Assembly (NCBI GenBank): GCA_940671915.1
Contig: CALNVZ010003426.1
Location: 3,724,639-3,788,638, forward strand
Direction: 5' to 3'
DNA from: Paracentrotus lividus
Taxonomy: Eukaryota; Echinodermata; Echinoidea; Camarodonta; Echinidae
DNA length: 64,000 nucleotides
Part shown: one piece after another, positions 60,263 through 64,000 of the stretch
Numbering within the stretch: the stretch's first letter is position 1
Layout: each line of letters begins with the position of its first letter
Notes under the pieces: generated by a model
What the model was told of the DNA's origin: nothing
Database searches by the model: none
What the model saw: only the letters and a program-made list of their open reading frames with translations
Made by a program: the position numbers and the translations under genes

Positions 60263-61140
60263 AATGTGTATGTACTAATTCCCTCACAAGCATGTTTTCG
60301 CAAACGATTGAATCTAAATGTACCAACAGTAAACATAGATAATACCCCCATAAAGCCCAATGCCACAGCTAGGAATTTAGGAGTTTTATTTGATGAACAT
60401 ATGACCACGGATAAGTTTGTCTCGATGAAATGCAAGTCTGCTTCTTTTGCACTACATAAGCTAGGAAAGGTTCGTCAATTTTTTTATATAAAAACCACAA
60501 AGAGACTTGTTCAGGCCCTTGTTATGTGTCACATAGACTATTGTAACAGTTTATAATTTAATATGCCAGATTTTTCAACTTAAAAGACTACAAGTGATCC
60601 AGAATTCTGCTGCTAGATTGACTACACGTACTAAGAAATACACTCACATAACGCCAGTCCTTAAGCATTTGCATTGGCTCCCGGTTAAATCACGCATATC
60701 ATTCAAGATACTTCTATTAACTTTCCAATGTCTTAACTCAATGGCACCAGATTATCTTAACTCTTCCTTGAAAAAGTATACTCCTTCCCGTAACCTTAGA
60801 TCTGCTGAGAGAAATCTTCTCCAATGTTCTGTCAGCCGCACTAAGTTCTATGGTGATCGTTCATTTGCTCATGCTGCCCCTCTACTTTGGAATGATATCC
60901 CTTCTAACTTGAAAAATTCTTCCTCAGTATCTCAGTTTAAAGCACTTCTCAAAACACACTTATTCAAAAAACATTTCTTGTTTTACAGTTTGGCAATTTC
61001 CGAGTCTTTTCTACCCGTCTCTTTCCCTCTTCTTTTCGTAAAAGCGCATACAGACGCCTAAAATTTGAAGTGATACACGGTTTATAAGAACGGTACTATT
61101 ATTATCATTATTATTATTTGTATACTTTGAGAGACCTTTC
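60263..61140 (+). pseudogene. Decayed CR1/Jockey-type LINE, reverse transcriptase 3' part
   Basis: It lies in the POLD1 intron between exons F and E, antisense to POLD1. The first frame reads VYVLIPSQACFRKRL and ARNLGVLFDEHMTTDKF up to HIDYCNSL, where a TAA occurs. A frame change between about 60556 and 60594 leads to VIQNSAARLTTR, HITPVLKHLHWLPVKSRISF, then SFAHAAPLLWNDIPSNLK and FKALLKTHLF. This is the usual C-terminal block of CR1/L2-like LINE reverse transcriptases. A short ATT-rich tail ends the copy near 61120. The 5' two-thirds, including the YxDD region, are missing. It is 5'-truncated and inactive. Confidence 0.85.
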
Positions 61141-61144
61141 TTAC

Positions 61145-61233
61145 CCTCTTAGAGGATCCAAGACATAGCCTCCTACATAGTCCTCACCAGTCTCAACTTT
61201 ATGAGCAGGCATCACTAGGTCTTGTTCCTTGGC
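61145..61233 (-). CDS. POLD1: POLD1 exon E
   Basis: 89 nt, entering at phase 0 and leaving at phase 2 in a glycine codon. It reads AKEQDLVMPAHKVETGEDYV, then GGYVLDPLR, the lead-in to motif A. The following intron is the one invaded by LINE fragments. Confidence 0.94.
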
Positions 61234-61763
61234 CTGTAAAACAATACATAGAATAGAGTTAATGGCATTTTGAAAACTATAAGTAGAATCAAGTTTTGAA
61301 GGACCTCCTACAATGAAATCAGTAAAGCACCATAATAACTACATGTATGTAAGGTTGACAAGCCAAAATAGTAAAATCTGTCATAAACTTGGATACAAAC
61401 AACCAAAAATATCAAGGACAAAGCTGAATATTATACACACTGTAGAATGAAAATGAGACTGCTCACTTTAGATGTAAACTCTAACACTTCCCAAGTACTA
61501 ATACTCGATAAATATGCACAAGCAACAAATTATCTTGCCTTTTACAAAGTATATAACCAAATTAACCAAAGAAACAGAAGAATATATTTATAGTTTGCAA
61601 ACTTCAATAAGAGCACTTGTCCAAATGAACTTACATTCCCATGTATTGTTCATCTAGATGGAAAGTACATATGTTGGAAGACTTTAATTACGTTCCAATC
61701 TATTCTTTCTAAATATATCAATCGGATATATCAAAATAGGACTCATTTCACTTGATCAATTAC

Positions 61764-61955
61764 CTTTCGCAAGAGCTGTGAAACTACTTTTATCTGCTGC
61801 CCTCTAGACAGTAGATAGGTGAGAGGGACACCCGTCACTCTAGCCATCTCCATGTAGTTTATCACAGACATGAGTTTGTCTAGAAGACGTAGGGGTAGCA
61901 TTGCATCTTTCAAACAATAAACAGCCAATCGTCTTCTTGTTTGTTCATTTCCGTT
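61764..61955 (-). CDS. POLD1: POLD1 exon D: Exo III motif
   Basis: 192 nt, phase 0 at both ends. It reads [20 protein letters not shown], where the YCLKD aspartate is the Exo III catalytic residue (human D515 equivalent), and later [20 protein letters not shown]. It ends the proofreading domain and leads to the palm. Confidence 0.96.
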
Positions 61956-62631
61956 CTAAAAGAAGAAAAGGAAACAGGTCTTTTGGTGGACGATTTTGTT
62001 TAATGAAATGGTATCAGGTATATGGCACGATGAGGGATCATGTGTCACAGACCACAATACTTTTAAAAAAACAAAAACAATCTTATGACTTAGGCCTACA
62101 TAAAAATCAAGGAAGGGAGTCATAAGAGTGTGTTTTTTTTTCCAAAGGAGCTGTGTTGTCTTAATGTAACTTTTCCTTCAACCCTTAGCCCCCCCCCCCC
62201 ACCCTAAAAATAGTTCTTTTCTTGAATTTTTTAGATATAAAAACTAAAGCTTGTGTATTATGAAAATGAAATCATAATTTAAACTTATCACAAGATAAAA
62301 ACCAGTATCATTATTTTCAAATATCCTTACTTGCTCAAAGGAAAAATTAATTCTTACCATTGGATATGTAATAAGAAAAACAGTTGTGTCTAAGGTCTAC
62401 TTGATATTGCATGTAAAGAGTTGGCATATTGTACAACAACATTTTCTTAGTAATTTTTATGAATAATCCTTCAAAAAGTACATGACCAAAACAAAAGTTT
62501 GTTTGCTTGTAATTGCCATCCTTAATCATGAGAAGAATAGAAGTTTCCAAATCAAAAGTCATACCGGTTACATTGTACTGCAAAGGTATAAAGACACATT
62601 TATTGTTATCATATTATTAGGTTCAACTTAC

Positions 62632-62742
62632 TTGTAGATCAGTGATGATGGAATGTTGAACATCTTCCTTCTGTTCCTGAAGAAAGTGGAAACTGACAGC
62701 ATTTAGACGATAGGACCGCAGCTTGTAGTCTCTGACAACCAC
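62632..62742 (-). CDS. POLD1: POLD1 exon C
   Basis: 111 nt, phase 0 at both ends, acceptor ATTTCAG, donor GTAAGT. It reads [20 protein letters not shown], then [17 protein letters not shown], the segment between Exo II and Exo III. Confidence 0.95.
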
Positions 62743-63252
62743 CTGAAATGGGGTAATGCACCAGTCTTAGTCAAATGTGCACTCAAACACAAATACAAAG
62801 TGCCCCAGAAATTACTTTATACAGGCAATCTTCCATTGCCCACTTCTGTGAAATCCAAATTTTTCATGAAACTAACCATAAAACTTATCTAACTTGTTGG
62901 GAGTTGTAAATTACATCCAGAGATATCAATACACAGAGCTTGGCCAACTCAGTTACAGTACGGTAACAAAATGGCACATTTGCTTTTGTACTGCCCTTGC
63001 CTAACAAGGCATTATGCGCCATGTTGTAACCTACTTGAACCTAGTAAGTCAAACTCTGTTTATGGATGGTTCCCTGAATATAGTTATGAAAAGAATTTAA
63101 AGTAAGACCATTATTATGTTTCTATAAACATTCAAACATACATCAGTGGTGATGCTTTCTTTACTACTACAAGTTACTGAAACAAGATTTCTCTCCTCCT
63201 ACCACAGGGTACAAAAACAAAAGCAACGATGACAATTTGATAACAGGTTTAC

Positions 63253-63498
63253 CTGAAGGAGATCAAACTGGACGCGACCTTCCATGTTGGCGACCTTGTT
63301 CTCACGTTTGCCAAGCTGCTTGGACTGAAAGGAGACGTCTCGGATCATGCTCTTGGTGTTCCTCAGACGACCCAGGAATGGGAAGCGTGCCAGTCTGAGA
63401 GCAGCAGCACGATTGATGAGATATGGGATGTCAAAGTTTTGGATGTTGTATCCAGTCAGGATGTCTGGGTCGATCTCACGAACAAAGTCAGACCAAGC
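63253..63498 (-). CDS. POLD1: POLD1 exon B: Exo II motif
   Basis: 246 nt, phase 0 at both ends, acceptor TTTTCTAG, donor GTAAAC. It encodes [18 protein letters not shown], then [12 protein letters not shown] with the catalytic aspartate of Exo II (equivalent to human D402), and ends GRVQFDLLQ. Conservation with the family is very high. Confidence 0.96.
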
Positions 63499-63599
63499 CT
63501 AGAAAAAGAATTAGATGCACATATTATGAAGAGAAGTGGGAATAATTTGTCATTCTTATATGTACCTAGTCAGGTTAGCAAAGTCAATCTTTTGAAGAA

Positions 63600-63935
63600 A
63601 AAAAAATAATATCAACACCACCACCATCATCATTGTGATAACCACTAACACAATCATCACCAACACCATCACAATCGTTATTCCCATGATCATCAACATC
63701 ATCATACATTCCCCATCTCACCACCACCATCCATTATCACAACCTCCCCCCCCCCCCATAATCTTCATCAACATTATCATCATCACCATCACCATCACCA
63801 ACACCACTATCTCATCATCACCACCATCACCACCCTCATCATCATTACCACTACTCTCATCATCACCACCAACATCAAAATCACTACCACCTATACTACT
63901 GCTAACACTCCCACCAACACCACACCATCCTAACC
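63600..63935. repeat. (CAC/CAT/ATC)n low-complexity tract, POLD1 intron A-B
   Basis: Degenerate ACC/ATC triplets run up to 1 bp before the exon A donor. Long open frames here are low-complexity artefacts. Confidence 0.9.
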
Positions 63936-64000
63936 TGTAGCATCTCGTGTTCCGTCTTGAAGGACATGACCTGAGATCCAACAATGGGGGCGCACGTGTT
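63935..64000 (-). CDS. POLD1: POLD1 exon A in window (partial, runs off the edge)
   Basis: It encodes CAPIVGSQVMSFKTEHEMLQ and ends with a GTTAGG donor at phase 0. It corresponds to the exonuclease domain segment just before Exo II. The exon continues beyond the window. Confidence 0.9.

Larger units (their letters stand above)
48734..64000 (-). other. POLD1: Gene span: DNA polymerase delta catalytic subunit (5' end outside window)
   Basis: Sixteen minus-strand exons join into 2238 nt, 745 residues plus stop, matching human POLD1 from about residue 358 to the C-terminus. The enzyme is the B-family polymerase of the lagging strand, with 3'-5' proofreading, and works in the nucleus with PCNA and its accessory subunits. 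Numbering from the first residue in the window: Exo II with D45, Exo III YCLKD with D158, motif A DFSSLYPS with D245, motif [10 protein letters not shown] 335-343, motif C YGDTDS 394-399, CysA C652/C655/C667/C670, CysB C699/C702/C712/C717. All introns are GT-AG and all phases match. Exo I and the N-terminal domain lie beyond 64000. No disabling change was seen, so the gene looks functional. Confidence 0.97.

Overview
This window is AT-rich, intron-rich metazoan nuclear DNA. It is crowded with microsatellites, fold-back MITE-like elements, tRNA-derived SINE pieces and LINE fragments. The repeat style, the ETS gene type and the GT-AG exon structures suggest a marine invertebrate deuterostome. 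An echinoderm such as a sea urchin is my best guess, but this is inference: no sequence here names the species. Two protein-coding genes are well supported, converging tail to tail.

Gene 1 (plus strand, coding 9429-24556) is an ETS-family transcription factor of the ESE/ELF3 type. I join eight coding exons into one 398-residue frame. In order it has a Trp-free N-terminal half, a possible sumoylation site, a serine run, an AT-hook and a C-terminal ETS DNA-binding domain. I could not find the Pointed (PNT) domain that ESE proteins usually carry. A long 3' UTR probably runs to about 25.9 kb.

Gene 2 (minus strand, coding 64000 down to 48734, 5' end outside the window) is the catalytic subunit of DNA polymerase delta (POLD1). 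Sixteen exons give 745 continuous residues, from the 3'-5' exonuclease domain through polymerase motifs A, B and C to the two C-terminal cysteine modules and the stop. About 360 N-terminal residues lie beyond the window edge.

Layout: 1-9282 is upstream sequence with SINE pieces and purine/pyrimidine tracts. 9283-24556 is the ETS gene; its introns hold a TA-flanked element, a palindromic MITE cluster (15.8-16.6 kb), a 1.1 kb hAT-like element inside a minisatellite (17.2-18.3 kb), a triplet-repeat tract (19.4-20.1 kb), a GC-rich hairpin (22.2 kb) and a MITE (23.8 kb). 24557-48733 holds the 3' UTR and a long intergenic stretch without recognisable genes but with many fold-backs, including a 1.2 kb element with 46-bp terminal inverted repeats (29.2-30.4 kb) and a 24-bp assembly gap (32,020). 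48734-64000 is POLD1; its introns contain two minisatellite arrays rich in AGGTCA-type half-sites in opposite orientations, several MITEs and two decayed LINE fragments.

The two genes have no functional link visible in the sequence. I see no convincing new multi-gene system. The most unusual things are the ETS factor without a visible PNT domain, its run of frame-neutral exons, the mirrored AGGTCA arrays around a POLD1 exon, and the dense nested fold-back elements.
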